The notes beneath the pieces were generated by a model. It ran no database searches and was not told the origin of the DNA. It worked only from the letters and a program-made list of their open reading frames with translations. The position numbers were made by a program, and so were the translations under genes. Source: Hirudinaria manillensis (taxonomy: Eukaryota; Annelida; Clitellata; Hirudinida; Hirudinidae). Taken from it: a stretch of DNA of 64,000 nucleotides. The stretch is taken from NCBI GenBank assembly GCA_034509925.1, contig CM067528.1:1572501-1636500 (forward strand), in the 5' to 3' direction. This document shows positions 39,199 through 50,800 of this stretch, piece by piece (position 1 is the stretch's first letter; the number at the start of each line of letters is the position of its first letter).

Positions 39199-42180
39199 AT
39201 GGAGAGGTCGATAACGCCGGATAGCCTCGAAATGATTTTGAACGCAGTTATGAAACAAGCGATTGAAAATTCGAACCTCCTGACAAAACAGCTGGGGGAG
39301 CACATGACGAATGCAATTGGCTAAATGAACACCAATACGAATAAGATGTTGGAGGCATTTTCAACAACAATTCAGGTCACGATGTCGCAAATAACCAAAA
39401 CGTTGACTGAAGCTCTGAATGAGATGACTAAAACGTTTCTGACCAGGATGGAGACTCTCGAACAGTCATTTGTAACTCGTGCCCCCAGCGTGGATTTGAC
39501 AGAGATCAAGAATGTCTTGCGGAACGCCGAAAAAGAAAGAGTTGAGAAGAGCAGGCGCTCAACAAATGTTATTGTTTCCGGCTTACCAGCTCAGCCAACA
39601 CTCGACGATACCAAACTTGTACATAACTTCATCGAGCAGAATCTCACTGTGAAGCCTGCCATCACAAATATACGTCGTTTTGGGAAAGATACCAAGCTCT
39701 GTATCACTCTCTCGAACTCTGAGGCAGTAAGAGACTTGATCTCGTCTTCTAGAATTCTCAGAATTTCCCAAGATGCTGCCGTCAGAAAAGTATTCATGAA
39801 CTATGACTTGACGCCCAGCGAAGCTGAAGCGGCCTACCAGAAAAGATGCCAGAGAAGACTGAAAACCGCTCAGAGTGGCTCAACAAAGGCATCCGCAACC
39901 GAGACACAACCAACCTCTCAGCCCTTTCGGAAATGAACCAAAATCATGGGCCTCCACAAATATCAGAAGCCTAATAAGCAAAAGAGAAGAACTATCTTTG
40001 TTTTTGAAAAGTCACAACCTAGAGGTTTTTGGTTTGGTTGAAACTTGGTTGGACAGCGAACCCGATGGCTTATTTCTGTTAAAAGAATATCAGGCTTTTC
40101 GTTGCGACAGGGGCTCTCGGGGTGGAGGTGTTGCTCTACTTGTAAAGAAAAATCTTAAAGTTAGACAAATACCCATACCGTTGGAGTACAAATCCATTGA
40201 AATCGTTTGTGTTGATATTCTTACGTGTTGTTCAACTTGCCGAGTTATTACCTATTACAGACCAACCGGGTTCAATTCAAATTCCGTTGAGTATGCCAAA
40301 AGAAGTGTCCACTGTTTGGACTATCTGTGCAGGAGTACTGGACTGGTATGCGTCATGGGAGATTTCAACCTTCCGTGTGTCAACTGGCAAAACCACTCCC
40401 ACCCCAACAATGAAATCTATAATACATTTATCAACTTATTTGACGAGATGGGACTTCACCAATTTGTCCAGTCACCAACGCGACAATCTAACATCTTAGA
40501 CCTGCTCTTCTCCAACGATTCATGTTTCATATCAGACATCAGGATAATGCCACCAATCTCCCAGAGCGACCATAACACCATTGTCTTCAAAGTGAATCTT
40601 CCAACCCAACCAGTCACAATTCATAACCTGAGATACAGACACTTAACTAAATCAGCCTATGAAAATCTAGACAGCTACCTTTGCAACATAAATTGGAATG
40701 AGTTGTTCCAATACTGCTTCTCTGTTGATGACTGTTGGAGAGTGTTTACAGATTTTGTTAGCAACGGCATCAATAGCATCGCTCCCGAACGTGTCAAACT
40801 CGGCACCACTATAAAATCACTCAAGCCTTCCTACCCCAGCTTCATTCTAAAGGCTCAAAAACTAAAGCTTAAAGCCTTTCGCAAGTGGCATCAAAGCAAA
40901 AGAAGCGAAGACAAAATTATTTTCAACGCTTTCTCCAAAAAACTCAAGAAAGTCATAGATGAACACCACGAAATCCAGGAAAGCAGGCTGGCACTGACCG
41001 GCAATTTAGGACAGTTTTACCGCTTCATCAACAACAAACTTTCAGCACATAACCCAGTGCAAGAGTTAAAAGCCCAAGATGGACTCTACACATCAGATCC
41101 AGATAAAATAGCAAATATTTTCAATAGATACTTTTGCAGTGTTTTCACAATCGATGATGGAATATGCCATACTATGTCTCCACGCACCAGCAAAAAAATT
41201 GATCAATTAATGTTCACTCCTGATCGCACATACCAGACACTCCGCAAGCTCAAACCGTCCCTCTCATCTGGTCCGGATGGAATCACTAACACTCTCCTCA
41301 GAAACTGCTGGTCTCTGTTTGCCACTCTCCCATATCTTCAACTTCTCCTTCAATATGCACGAATTACCCCTTGATTGGAGATCTGCCCATGTAACCCCCG
41401 TACACAAAAAAGGGGCCACTTCTGATCCTGGTAACTACCGACCAATATCGCTCACATCCTCCTGCTGTCGAGCAATGGAACGGATGATCAACAAAGACAT
41501 CTTAAACTACCTTCAAGCTAACAACCTCATATCACCTGAACAGCATGGCTTTTTAAATTCCAGATCTACGTGCTCCAACCTGATTGAATGTACATATGAT
41601 TGGTCGGCATCAATGAACCAGGGAACAGACATAATATACTTTGACTTTAGAAAAGCCTTCGACTCGGTGTCTCACCTAAAGCTACTATCTAAACTTCAGG
41701 CCTATGGCATCTCAGGCAATCTACTTTTATGGCTTGAAGCTTTCTTATCCAACCGAACCCAGGCAGTAAAAATTAATGGCCACCTTTCCAATGAAATGGA
41801 CGTGATTAGTGGCGTGCCTCAGGGGAGTGTGCTTGGACCTACACTTTTCCTTATATACATTAACGATGTTACCGATACGCTTAACGATAACTACGTCAAA
41901 TCAAAACTATTTGCTGACGATATCAAACTGTACTCAGCATCACCACTCACTCAAAGTTCCGCGAGGGCTTGGCCGTCCGAAAAAACCGTCAAAGTGGTTA
42001 TTGCAGCGCTTCTTAAATCACTCTGGCGTGAATGCCGTCCGAATTTACCTCAGATTGAATAACATTCTATTTGTAGATCCAAAATGTCCATCAATTTCGA
42101 AATTGCCATCCAACATTTTTAGGTTAATCTAGAATAGTGCTTGTCATTCTTATTATATTACGTTATATTTTTGAAAAAAT
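39199..42180 (+). mobile_element. Decayed CR1/Jockey-like non-LTR retrotransposon (LINE)
   Basis: ORF1 (39199-39936) encodes a coiled-coil/RNA-binding type protein (STNVIVSGLPAQ, then IRRFGKD) interrupted by an in-frame stop at 39322. ORF2 overlaps its end (39875 onward) and has a full apurinic endonuclease: VETWLD, YYRPTG, GDFNLP and SDHNTIVF. The reverse transcriptase follows with PVHKKG, RPISLTS, FDFRKAFDSVSH, QGSVLGPTLF and FADDIKLY. A frameshift lies near 41310-41330, where the endonuclease frame is lost and the RT frame begins. The RT is cut just after FADD (about 41960). The sequence from there to about 42180 is of unknown origin and ends near an AATAAA at about 42176. The element sits between PAN-like copies A and B. 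Confidence 0.9.
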
Positions 42181-42597
42181 AAACATAATTACATAATCGA
42201 GAAATTGTAAATTTTCAGAAACTTGAATCGGAAATTGTATTGCTATGCCTTTAAGGCAGTCTCACATAAACAATCCAAATTATCCCCAATTTACTAAATC
42301 AAATACGGTTTCCAAAACTGTTTAAGTCTGAATTTTGAAAATTCATTATTGGCAAAAGGTTTCTCATCTAGGGGCTACTCCGTATCATGCGCTATCTTAT
42401 CTTCATTTATCTCTCAAACGACCTCATGGTAGATTTTGATTAATTGCTGTCAACATCGATGATATACGTGCTTTGGTCGAGTAAGTTTTCCCACTAGATA
42501 TTGCAATTAATAATTGTGATAATTAAATAATCGTCAAATGTTCGTCAAATATTAAAGATTAACAACAAATACAAGATTAATATTTTACCCGGATAAA

Positions 42598-43049
42598 ATG
42601 GTATTTTCATTAACTTAATTCATTTTTTGAATTTGTAAAATAGCAAGCAATTATATATTGCAACATCGTGACCTAAATGATTTCAGAGACTCAAAGCTTG
42701 GATCGGAATTTGGGCGTTGCTCTGGAATTTGTCTAATGCCGGATGTTTGTAATAGCAACTGAATTTAAACTATTAAAACTGTAATATAATGCTTTTAAAA
42801 GATTAAAAGATATTGACGAATGCTGGGACTCCCAGGACAAAAAATCCAAAGTTCCAATGACTCACTTTTCGTTAAGAAGTCCACAAAAAAGTGGGGACTG
42901 CATGTTACTCTGCACCATCACAAAATTTTGCAGATTCGTCTACTTTGACCACTCAACGAACGTGTGCTACTTAAATATCATGGATGTCAGCAACCATTGA
43001 ACTCACTCCCGGTCCCTATTCGATTTACGTCTATTTTTGTCACGAATAA
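42598..43049 (+). pseudogene. PAN/Apple-like protein, copy B (frameshifted)
   Basis: Same layout as copies A and C: ATG 42598-42600 followed at once by a gta donor, a 58-base signal exon 42687-42744 (AWIGIWALLWNL), and a last exon from 42810. The domain reads well through ECWDSQDK, DCMLLC, KFCRFVYFDH and NVCYLN. A small deletion near 42990 then shifts the frame into TGA at 42998. The lost frame continues as LTPGPYSIYVYFC to a stop at 43047-43049. The last acceptor (taaaag) is weak. Most likely inactive, or a truncated product lacking the final cysteine. Confidence 0.65.
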
Positions 43050-43265
43050 TCAAGCAACTGCAAGTATTTATGCAAATAAAAATACACTTAAAGGTAGCTT
43101 AATAGGCCTGGCTATTCATGTCAAACAAGACTTATAGTCTTCTATGTTTTATTACCTAAAGGTAATTACTAAAGCTAGCTTTGTTGTTCGAAATTATTCA
43201 ATTATCCCTCCTAATTTTCTTTGAATCTCTGCGAATGTAATAAAAATGCCACCTTTTATGGCACA

Positions 43266-43322
43266 ATCACGTGAAAAAATTGCAGAGGACTTATATTGGA
43301 AGTTCACCGGTCTGAATGGCAC
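43266..43322 (+). pseudogene. Fragment resembling the start of the downstream zinc-finger gene
   Basis: The frame reading REKIAEDLYWKFTGLNGT then TGA closely resembles the first residues of the zinc-finger gene at 45669 (MDKIAEDVYNWKFTSL). At base level AAAATTGCAGAGGAC is shared exactly, and TGGAAGTT is shared further on. It is taken as a relic of a partial duplication. Confidence 0.45.
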
Positions 43323-43774
43323 GTGACATTAACTGTCTTAACACTTTACACTTAGTCAAGCCTAAGAAGAATCCCTGCAATGTTTCAAATGGTAGTACAA
43401 GCATCCAAAATTCAGACGTAGGAGAGATTTACTAGATTAATTTCCAGATTACTTTAAATTAGATTATTTCTTAGATTAATAACCACATTACTTTCAAGTC
43501 TGAGCTAAGACTTTCCCGATGTAAACAACGGGACGTTACTGGTAAATCGATTTTGACGATCCATTCTTGGCAATAGCTTTGCTATGCTTAACTTCTCAAT
43601 GGCAGGATTATCAGAGTCAAAGATGAATGATTGATGTCAATAATGACTGTTAATTACATCCACTGATGGTTTTATAATCTTTGAGTCCAGGCAGACTTCT
43701 GTATTTCTGTACTTCGGTAGCAGCTTAAAAATTATTTTAGTTTCCAATTTGAGGTTACTAACTATTGCAGTGAA

Positions 43775-44346
43775 ATGGTAATTTTACTGCTTAAAAAATT
43801 GAAATTTTCAAATTATAATGTAAATTGTTAATAAAATCGATTATTAATTCAGTTATATGTAATCGTTCACATATAGTTCTTTATAAATATTAAGTAGATA
43901 TTTCGTCAGCACTTCTAAATTAATCGAAAAAAAAATTACAGGATATTAAAATTTGGATCGGAATTTTGCTATTATCATGGACTGCTTCTAAAGCCCATGG
44001 TTAGTATTATCAAAATCTTTCGAAACTGATCTTAGGGATATATCAGTTAGCTTTAAACACTTTATATTTTTTTTTTACAGTGATACATCGAGGTGGAGCT
44101 TTAGATATTGAAAAGGACTGCTGGGGAAAGCAATCGAGGAAAGCCAGCGTTCCAGGTACTCACTTTGCCAAGAAGAGCCCGGTGAGAGTACAGGAGTGCA
44201 AGCTTCTGTGCACTATTATGATGCATTGCAAATTTATTTTCTTTGAACACGACTTGAATCTGTGCTACGTGAATGAAATCGAAGTAAAACCAGATACCGT
44301 CCCTCTCAGTCCTGGAAATTTCACGATCTACGTATTTACATGCTAA
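43775..44346 (+). CDS. Small secreted PAN/Apple-like protein, copy C
   Basis: Exons: one ending with ATG 43775-43777 (donor gtaatt follows directly), then 43942-43999 (58 bases) and 44081-44346; 108 aa. The signal peptide is DIKIWIGILLLSWTASKA. The mature part has cysteines in DCWGKQ, ECKLLC, HCKFIFFEHD, NLCYVN and IYVFTC, aligning with copy A without gaps in the core. The phase-1 junction and identical 58-base middle exon confirm paralogy. The upstream intergenic sequence has diverged more than between A and B, so this is the older branch. An AATAAA lies at about 44575. Function unknown; a PAN-like extracellular binding module is the best reading. Confidence 0.75.
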
Positions 44347-45668
44347 GATGCGTTTGACAAACGTTTGCAACGACTATTACAAGAACAATATTGCCAACAA
44401 CGTAGTCAAAAGTAGAGTATTAATATAACACACCGATTAGTATTACCGAAACCCTTCCTGCCTGTTTCCCATAAGCATGCAAGGAGAAGACTTCCAGGAA
44501 CCAAAACGTTCACAACGTCGTTTATTAAACAGCTATCGTAATTTTTTCGTACCTACTTTTAGTAACTGATTGCTAATAAATTGCTTTTCAATATCTTCGC
44601 TGACTCCTTGTTTGTAATATTGTGTAGTATTCTGTCTTGATGTTTTTATTCGAAAATGCCACAAGAATGGACAATAGATTTTCACGAATGGTTTTAAGCA
44701 AAAGAAATCGATCTTGGTGAAAATGCCTTAAAATGGATTATTAAGTTGCCTTCTCACTTTTAGTTTTTAGAAAATTTTGCTCGAAGACTTTTCGAGGTAG
44801 CGCAAGCAAAATGGCTCATTAAACTAAAACAATCCCATTGAAACTGTCAGCCAAGATCCGCCTTTTAAATTTGCACTAAATGTACCAAACTGTCCTGAAG
44901 CTGTTAACACGCCTCAACTTCACTTAAAAAAAAATGTGTATCCGGGTTTCACAGAGGTTACATCTCTGATAAGCAATGTTATCGTCACGCCCCGGTCATG
45001 ATAATAGCAGTATTTGTGCTTTAAAAAGTACACCGATATATCTTTTAACCTTCCAAATAAGTCTTAGAAATTATTGAGCATCAATTCTTCCGGAAAATGA
45101 AATAAGTTGTTCAAAGTCTCGAGCTTTGACAACATAAAAACCAGCTGAAATATGAGCTCAGCTACGACCCAAACGATGCCAATGTTGACAACTATTTGAA
45201 ATTTCCTCAAATGTTTACATTAAATTCAACAGAAATCTCTCAGCACGATTACCAATGAAAATATTTTCAACGGTTACTCAAGTGGTTAAATTAGACAACT
45301 TTAGAAACCATTTCTTATCAATAAACGTGTCCACTTAATAAAACATAATGTCCTAATACAATTCGGCACTTGGTGTGATATTATCGTCAATTTAAAAAAA
45401 AAAAATCTTATATTCTAAATATACATTTATTTTTAATGTATTTTGAGAGATTTTTGTTAAAAGATTTTAGTTTTATTAGCTGTAAAATTTTTAATAAATA
45501 ACATTTTAATTAAACTTCAACTCGACACGGTGTCTTTTATTGTTTTTGTTTATCGCCATCAACATCTTCATCATCATCACCATGGACAAACTTGGATTAA
45601 ATTATCAAAGCAATTATTTAGCTCAAATAAAGCTTATTTAAATACGCAAGAAATTCGCTATTCGAATC
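44347..45668. other. Intergenic region before the zinc-finger gene
   Basis: No supported exon. The last hundred bases before the ATG at 45669 are the likely 5' leader of the zinc-finger gene. Confidence 0.5.
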
Positions 45669-47447
45669 ATGGACAAAATTGCAGAGGACGTTTACAACTG
45701 GAAGTTTACCAGTTTGACCATCAAGTGTCCGAAATGCAGTCAATTGTTTTATACGAAATCCACTCTCAGAAGGCACTCGAATCACTGCAACGCTTCCAAT
45801 GATAGTCAGACGAATTCCGGCGTGGAAGGAGAAGAAATTCTGCAGAATTCTGGAGGAATTGCTTTGAATTCCGAACCGATAAAACAGGAGCCTGAGTTGC
45901 AAGAATGTGCTTTGAAAAGTTCTGAGACGAAAGGACCTCATGGCCAATTTGAAGAGCCGCCTTTGAAGAAGCTGAAGACGGAGACGAACAACAACGATAG
46001 CAACAACAACAACAAGGAAGAAGAACAATCGTTCGGCAGTCAAACGATCCCCATAAAAACCGAACCAACAGGTGAAGAAGTCCGAGCAAAGGGCAATAAC
46101 AATGTTAAGAAGAAGAAAAGCAAAAATCTAGAAAAGTCTTTCCAATGCTCCTTTTGCGTCTATAGCACGACTCTTCGTCACAATCTCGAACGTCACGTAC
46201 GAGGCCACAAGGAATTGAAAAACTACAAATGTCCTTACTGCACCTTTTCCTCCAACGGTAGGAACATCATAAAGGCTCACGTGAGTTCCTATCACGGCGC
46301 AGAGGGCAGCGACGACCCGGTTGAAATCAGTCGCCAATCGGCAGATAAACACAATCAATCCATTCTTTCAATCTCGACCAACAACGAATCACTAGGAGAG
46401 ATCACGACCAGCGACGAATCAGTCGTCGAACAGCAATCGTACGGTCTCGAATCCGTTGGTTCGACTCAGAATTCCACGTCTTTGGCCACCATCGATGAAC
46501 CTTTAGACGAAGCAAACGAGGCAGAAGATGATGAAGTTGATGAAAGCGGAAAGAACAAAGTTTTAGGACAAAACGAAATTATCAAGTCTCTTGAACTACT
46601 CTCCTCTGTGCGACCTAGTACCAAGAAAAATCAATGGACGATCAGAGCTTTTCGCGAAGTAAATAAGTGAGTTCCAAGCTAATCCATTCGACTTGATCGA
46701 TTCATTATATTATTATAATTAAACTAGTTAATGTTATTACTAGATGGTTGAAAAATTAAGACCTGTAAAATTATGATTTCTAGATTGTCGAAGTATTCAT
46801 GTCCGGAATGTCCTTTCAAGACTAACGGATTGGACCAATACAGATCACACGCCAAGAATCACAGAATCACCAATCCCAACAGAACTTACTACAAGTGTCC
46901 TTACTGCTCGTTTGCTTCACTCAAGGCAGCTGTCAGAGACAATCACCTGAAGTTGCACAAGAAAGAGTAAGTTTGATTTTTTAAGTTACAGATCAATACG
47001 TTTAGAATTAAAATAGAATTCTTGTTCATGGATGTATCCAGTGCATCAAATTAAACGAAATATTTAATTAAGTTGTAATAATTATTATTCTAAAAATCAC
47101 AAACTTTACTTTTCAGAGACATCTACTCACCCGACAATTCTGAAGTATCAAAATCATCATCACCGCCGTCTAACCTCTGCCGATGCGACCTCGCAGACGA
47201 GGTTGGTTACCCTGACCTGGCCTGCTACAAGCAGATAGCTTGCCCCTGTTGTACCGTCAAGAGTCCCAGCGTGACCTTCATGAGATGCCATGCTGTCGGC
47301 CACGTGGACATGGTCGTGGCTTCGCGTTTCAAGGTCTTTGATCCGAGACTAGATGCTGCCGATACCCTTCTAAGATTCACGTGCCTGAAAAACAATGAAG
47401 TCCCTCGGAATGTTTTTCAATTGAAGCCTGGAACCGTATGCGATTAA
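45669..47447 (+). CDS. C2H2 zinc-finger protein
   Basis: Exons 45669-46666, 46784-46966 and 47117-47447; phases 2, 2; 503 aa. Fingers: CPKCSQLFYTKSTLRRH at about 20-36; a pair (CSFCVYSTTLRHNLERHVRGH, about 159-179, and CPYCTFSSNGRNIIKAH, about 187-208); a second pair in exon 2 (CPECPFKTNGLDQYRSH and CPYCSFASLKAAVRDNH, about 338-384); and a degenerate cysteine-rich C-terminal domain in exon 3 (CRCDLADE, CPCCTVKSPS, RCHAVGH). The linkers are acidic and asparagine-rich, with sumoylation-like IKQEP and IKTEP sites. Tandem pairs with CPYC...F are common in invertebrate REST-like or CTCF-like nuclear proteins; no specific ortholog is recognised. Presumably a nuclear DNA-binding regulator. Confidence 0.86.
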
Positions 47448-47972
47448 TTTCTCAAAAACCGGGATAGATTTATTTAAATAATATCGTGTAAATTATCAGC
47501 AATTTTTTGATTCGAGAAATACATTTATTAAAACTGGAAATTCGACTTTTTTTGCCATTTTTCATTTTCTAGATTTCGAAATGATTTTGGAGTGTCTGAG
47601 AAACTTTATATAAAAATTTTTCCATTCACCGCAATAATACTCCGTAATATTCCAAACATTTCGAGCAAGTTTGTGCGCCAGGCAAAATAATTTCTCGAAT
47701 TTATGGCATCGAAGAACAAAATTAATTATGAATTTTTGTTTATTTCCAAACAAATTCAAAAAAAATTATCAGAACCTACGAAATTACTATTTAGAATTGT
47801 TTCATCAGTAACTTTAAAATTACAATCTTCGCACATATTTCAGCGTCAATAAATTTCAGTTAATACTTTCATTAGCTTGTTATTATATATCTACCATTAG
47901 TAAAAATTAAGCAATTGATGTTAATTATCCACGGCAGAAGGTGGAATTCTGGAGTAAATTCACTTTTAGTGA

Positions 47973-49713
47973 TCAAAATAACTTCCAGATGAAACAGCCG
48001 GCATCGGCAGCCCAGCAATACTGGGCACAGTCCCATAAACTGCGGACAGCCTTGCAGATGTCAGAGCAAGTGTCTCCACAATCTCCTCTTTTGCGTTTAC
48101 TTCCGTTTCCTGAAAGGTTTTGAAAGTTTATATTTGAACGTATAAATAATTAAAATTTTAATTTTAATATATTTAAATAAATATTTAAAAAGTATTTTTG
48201 GCAATAATATTTATCCGAAACAAATGATAATAAAACAATCAATTAAAAGCTCAACCAACCAGCAAGCGGTGGACAAGCTGGTGTTACCCAGTAAGTTGAA
48301 AGTCCCTTGCAGAGACTACGAGATTTCTTGTTCAAGAAGCTTGTGTCTGGAATTGGCATTGTGTTGCGGACAAAGAAAAGACGTTTGGAGTTTTTAGGAA
48401 TCTTCAATTAAAAATAATTCGCTGGTATTCAAGTAGTTCAAATCTTATATATAATATAAAAAAATTATATCAAATCGGCGTTCATATCCGCTGTTCAGAG
48501 CTCTGTTTCATTGCTGCCACAAGATAACTTAGTATCTGGAAAAACTAATATCGTCCGGGTAACCTCTGCGTTATCAATTGACTATTTCTATTTAAACGAT
48601 TTGGAATGAATTTAAAATTATAAAGGTCATTAATGAAGTCGAATTTTTTTATTATTTGCAATTTTATTCTTTAAATCTCACGCTGGGGTCGAATGGTATT
48701 TCGACTTGGGTCAAGTCCATCTTCTGGGTTTCATTCATTGGCGACACGTAGCAGACGCTCTCAGACGAAGTGACCACTTTAACGACTTCCAAATACTTAA
48801 AAGTAAAACTTAACAATCTAAATTTAATTTTAAAACTTAAATTAAATTACAAAATCGCATTAAATTCCCCTCAAAGTCAGCTTCCCTAATGAATTCAACC
48901 AATCGTGACATCGGTTTGAAAGAATGGATGGATGGATGGATGGGTGGATGAAATCGTACGTACAGAATTGTAGTCATCGACGTAAGTCGCATCGACGTTC
49001 TTGTCGGTGACTCGGTATTCGACGATACTGGCAGTCAAGTCAGCGTCCACGTCCTGATAGGTTCCCGGTTTGGTTTGCATGGATTGCTTGACGGGAAATT
49101 GTAAATAGACGTTTATTTAAAATTCTAAACGAGACAAAAAAAAGACAAAAGCTGAAACTGAGAAATTGTAAACTCTATTACATCATATTTCAGTGCCCGT
49201 GTAGCACGGCACTATATAAATGACATATTATTATTATTATATGGAGTTTCATTTCGACCAACAAAAAGTTAAGTCAATTATAGTTATTGTTAATAATAAA
49301 AAAGATTAATTAATTTAACCAATTTTATGTTTCCATTTAGTGTTTTTGATCACCTACCGATGCTATTTTGTGGAAGGCATCCGTGAAAAGATAAATTCCA
49401 ACTAGAAATCCGACGAGAATGAGAATGGCAACCGTGACGCAACTGACTCCGACGACAACGCACCTCTTCGTGGACTTTTTGGTCGGGGAAACCTTTCAAA
49501 AGAAGTAGATGTAGATTCATATCTGAACGCAAATCATTTACTATTACTGGCGTATTGATGAAACGGTGTTCGTAATTTTTTGCGTTTTAAAATTGGAAAA
49601 AGGATATAAGAACTGCCCTCTGGCAGTAGGATTCGTACGTTGAGCTTGACCGAGTCCATTGCCACGTCTACAGGATGATTCTTTTCTTCAACGGAAGTCA
49701 TCGTCCAGACCAT
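47973..49713 (-). CDS. BRICHOS peptide precursor, six-cysteine peptide (KRKR site)
   Basis: Six exons (minus) 49639-49713, 49358-49492, 48964-49086, 48682-48795, 48260-48401 and 47973-48109; 241 aa. A cytosolic MVWTMTSVEEKN segment precedes a basic STKR and a membrane helix (about 35-59), so type II orientation. The BRICHOS domain has TYVDDYN (key aspartate), the first cysteine in SVCYVS and the second in SLCKGLSTYW. The last exon supplies SKRKR, a strong furin-type site, then a 37-residue peptide beginning GDC with spacing C-x3-C-x3-C-x8-C-x3-C-x6-C. This copy is the most diverged of the 48-61 kb group. The start was set at the upstream ATG because the first exon then matches paralogue length (25 codons). 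Inferred role: secreted cysteine-stabilised defence peptide. Confidence 0.88.
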
Positions 49714-49797
49714 GTCAGAGTCGACACTTCAGATTCAGAAAGAAATCTCGAGAAGCCAAATGCTCAGCTGTTCTCAGAGTTCAAAGTCTTTTATGGA

Positions 49798-49806
49798 CTT
49801 TTCTCC
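49798..49806 (-). promoter_or_regulatory. TATA-like box of the KRKR-site BRICHOS gene
   Basis: CCATAAAAG on the minus strand, about 86 bases upstream of ATG 49713. It is weaker than in the paralogues. Confidence 0.4.
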
Positions 49807-50701
49807 AAACGCTTCAGTGCCTTTCTGTGGTCGAACGAGTCTGGGAATGACACCCTTCTTTTCTTCTTTATTCCCCCGTCACTGCTTTTCAATAGAGTAG
49901 TCAGTTCAAATCAACCAACAACCCAACCAACCAGCCAGCCAATCAACCAATCAATCAATCGTTTAAAAAGAAGTCGTGAGCAGGGTGTTATTTATAGCCT
50001 GCAAAAATGACTACAATAAGATCTTTAACATCAGATATTTATAAACGCATAATGAATTTCAACGTTAAAAGAAAAAAAGGAAACAATAAAAATAAACTTA
50101 TAATAACGATATGGTTAATACTTTCAAATTGTTTAATTTTTAAATAATTGAATAATAAGAATTTAATCAACATATAATAATAATAAATGAAATAATAATA
50201 ATTATTATTATCGATATAAGGCAAAATCAAGTTGCACAAAGCCTGGCAAACAACGTTTTCATAATAAATTAATTAATTTATGAAAATTTCGAATGAACAA
50301 ACAAACAAATAATTTCGGTGTAATTACAAACTGAACCTCTTCAATTAAGAATCCCTGAGAACCAATTTATTCTAAACTGAGAGAGGAATTAGAAAATAAA
50401 AATTAATATTCTGCCTGATCCTTCAAAGAAAACGTGCTTGTAAGAGACGCTATAAACAGGAAGTTCGGTCTTATTTTTAAAAATATATTTAATTTTATAA
50501 GCAGTCGATCCATATTTATGAATGTGTAATTATCATGCTTGCAATGCAACGCAATGATATTATGTCGTTTTGATTTTGAAAGTAATATTTAGAAGCAATA
50601 TTATGCAAAAGTAATATTATGACGTTTTAAGTAATTTTTTAAAGTAAAAGAAATCACAAATAAAAAAAATGCTTGACAAGTTATGTTTATACTATTGTAA
50701 C

Positions 50702-50800
50702 CTATACACCAACAATACCCGTATACCATCAATACCCACACATCATCAATACCCAAACACCATCAATACCCATACGCCATCAATACCCAAACACCATCAA
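50702..50800. repeat. 17-base minisatellite
   Basis: Five to six imperfect copies of a unit close to ATCAATACCCAAACACC. All cytosines are on one strand, with ACCC in most units. Confidence 0.8.
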
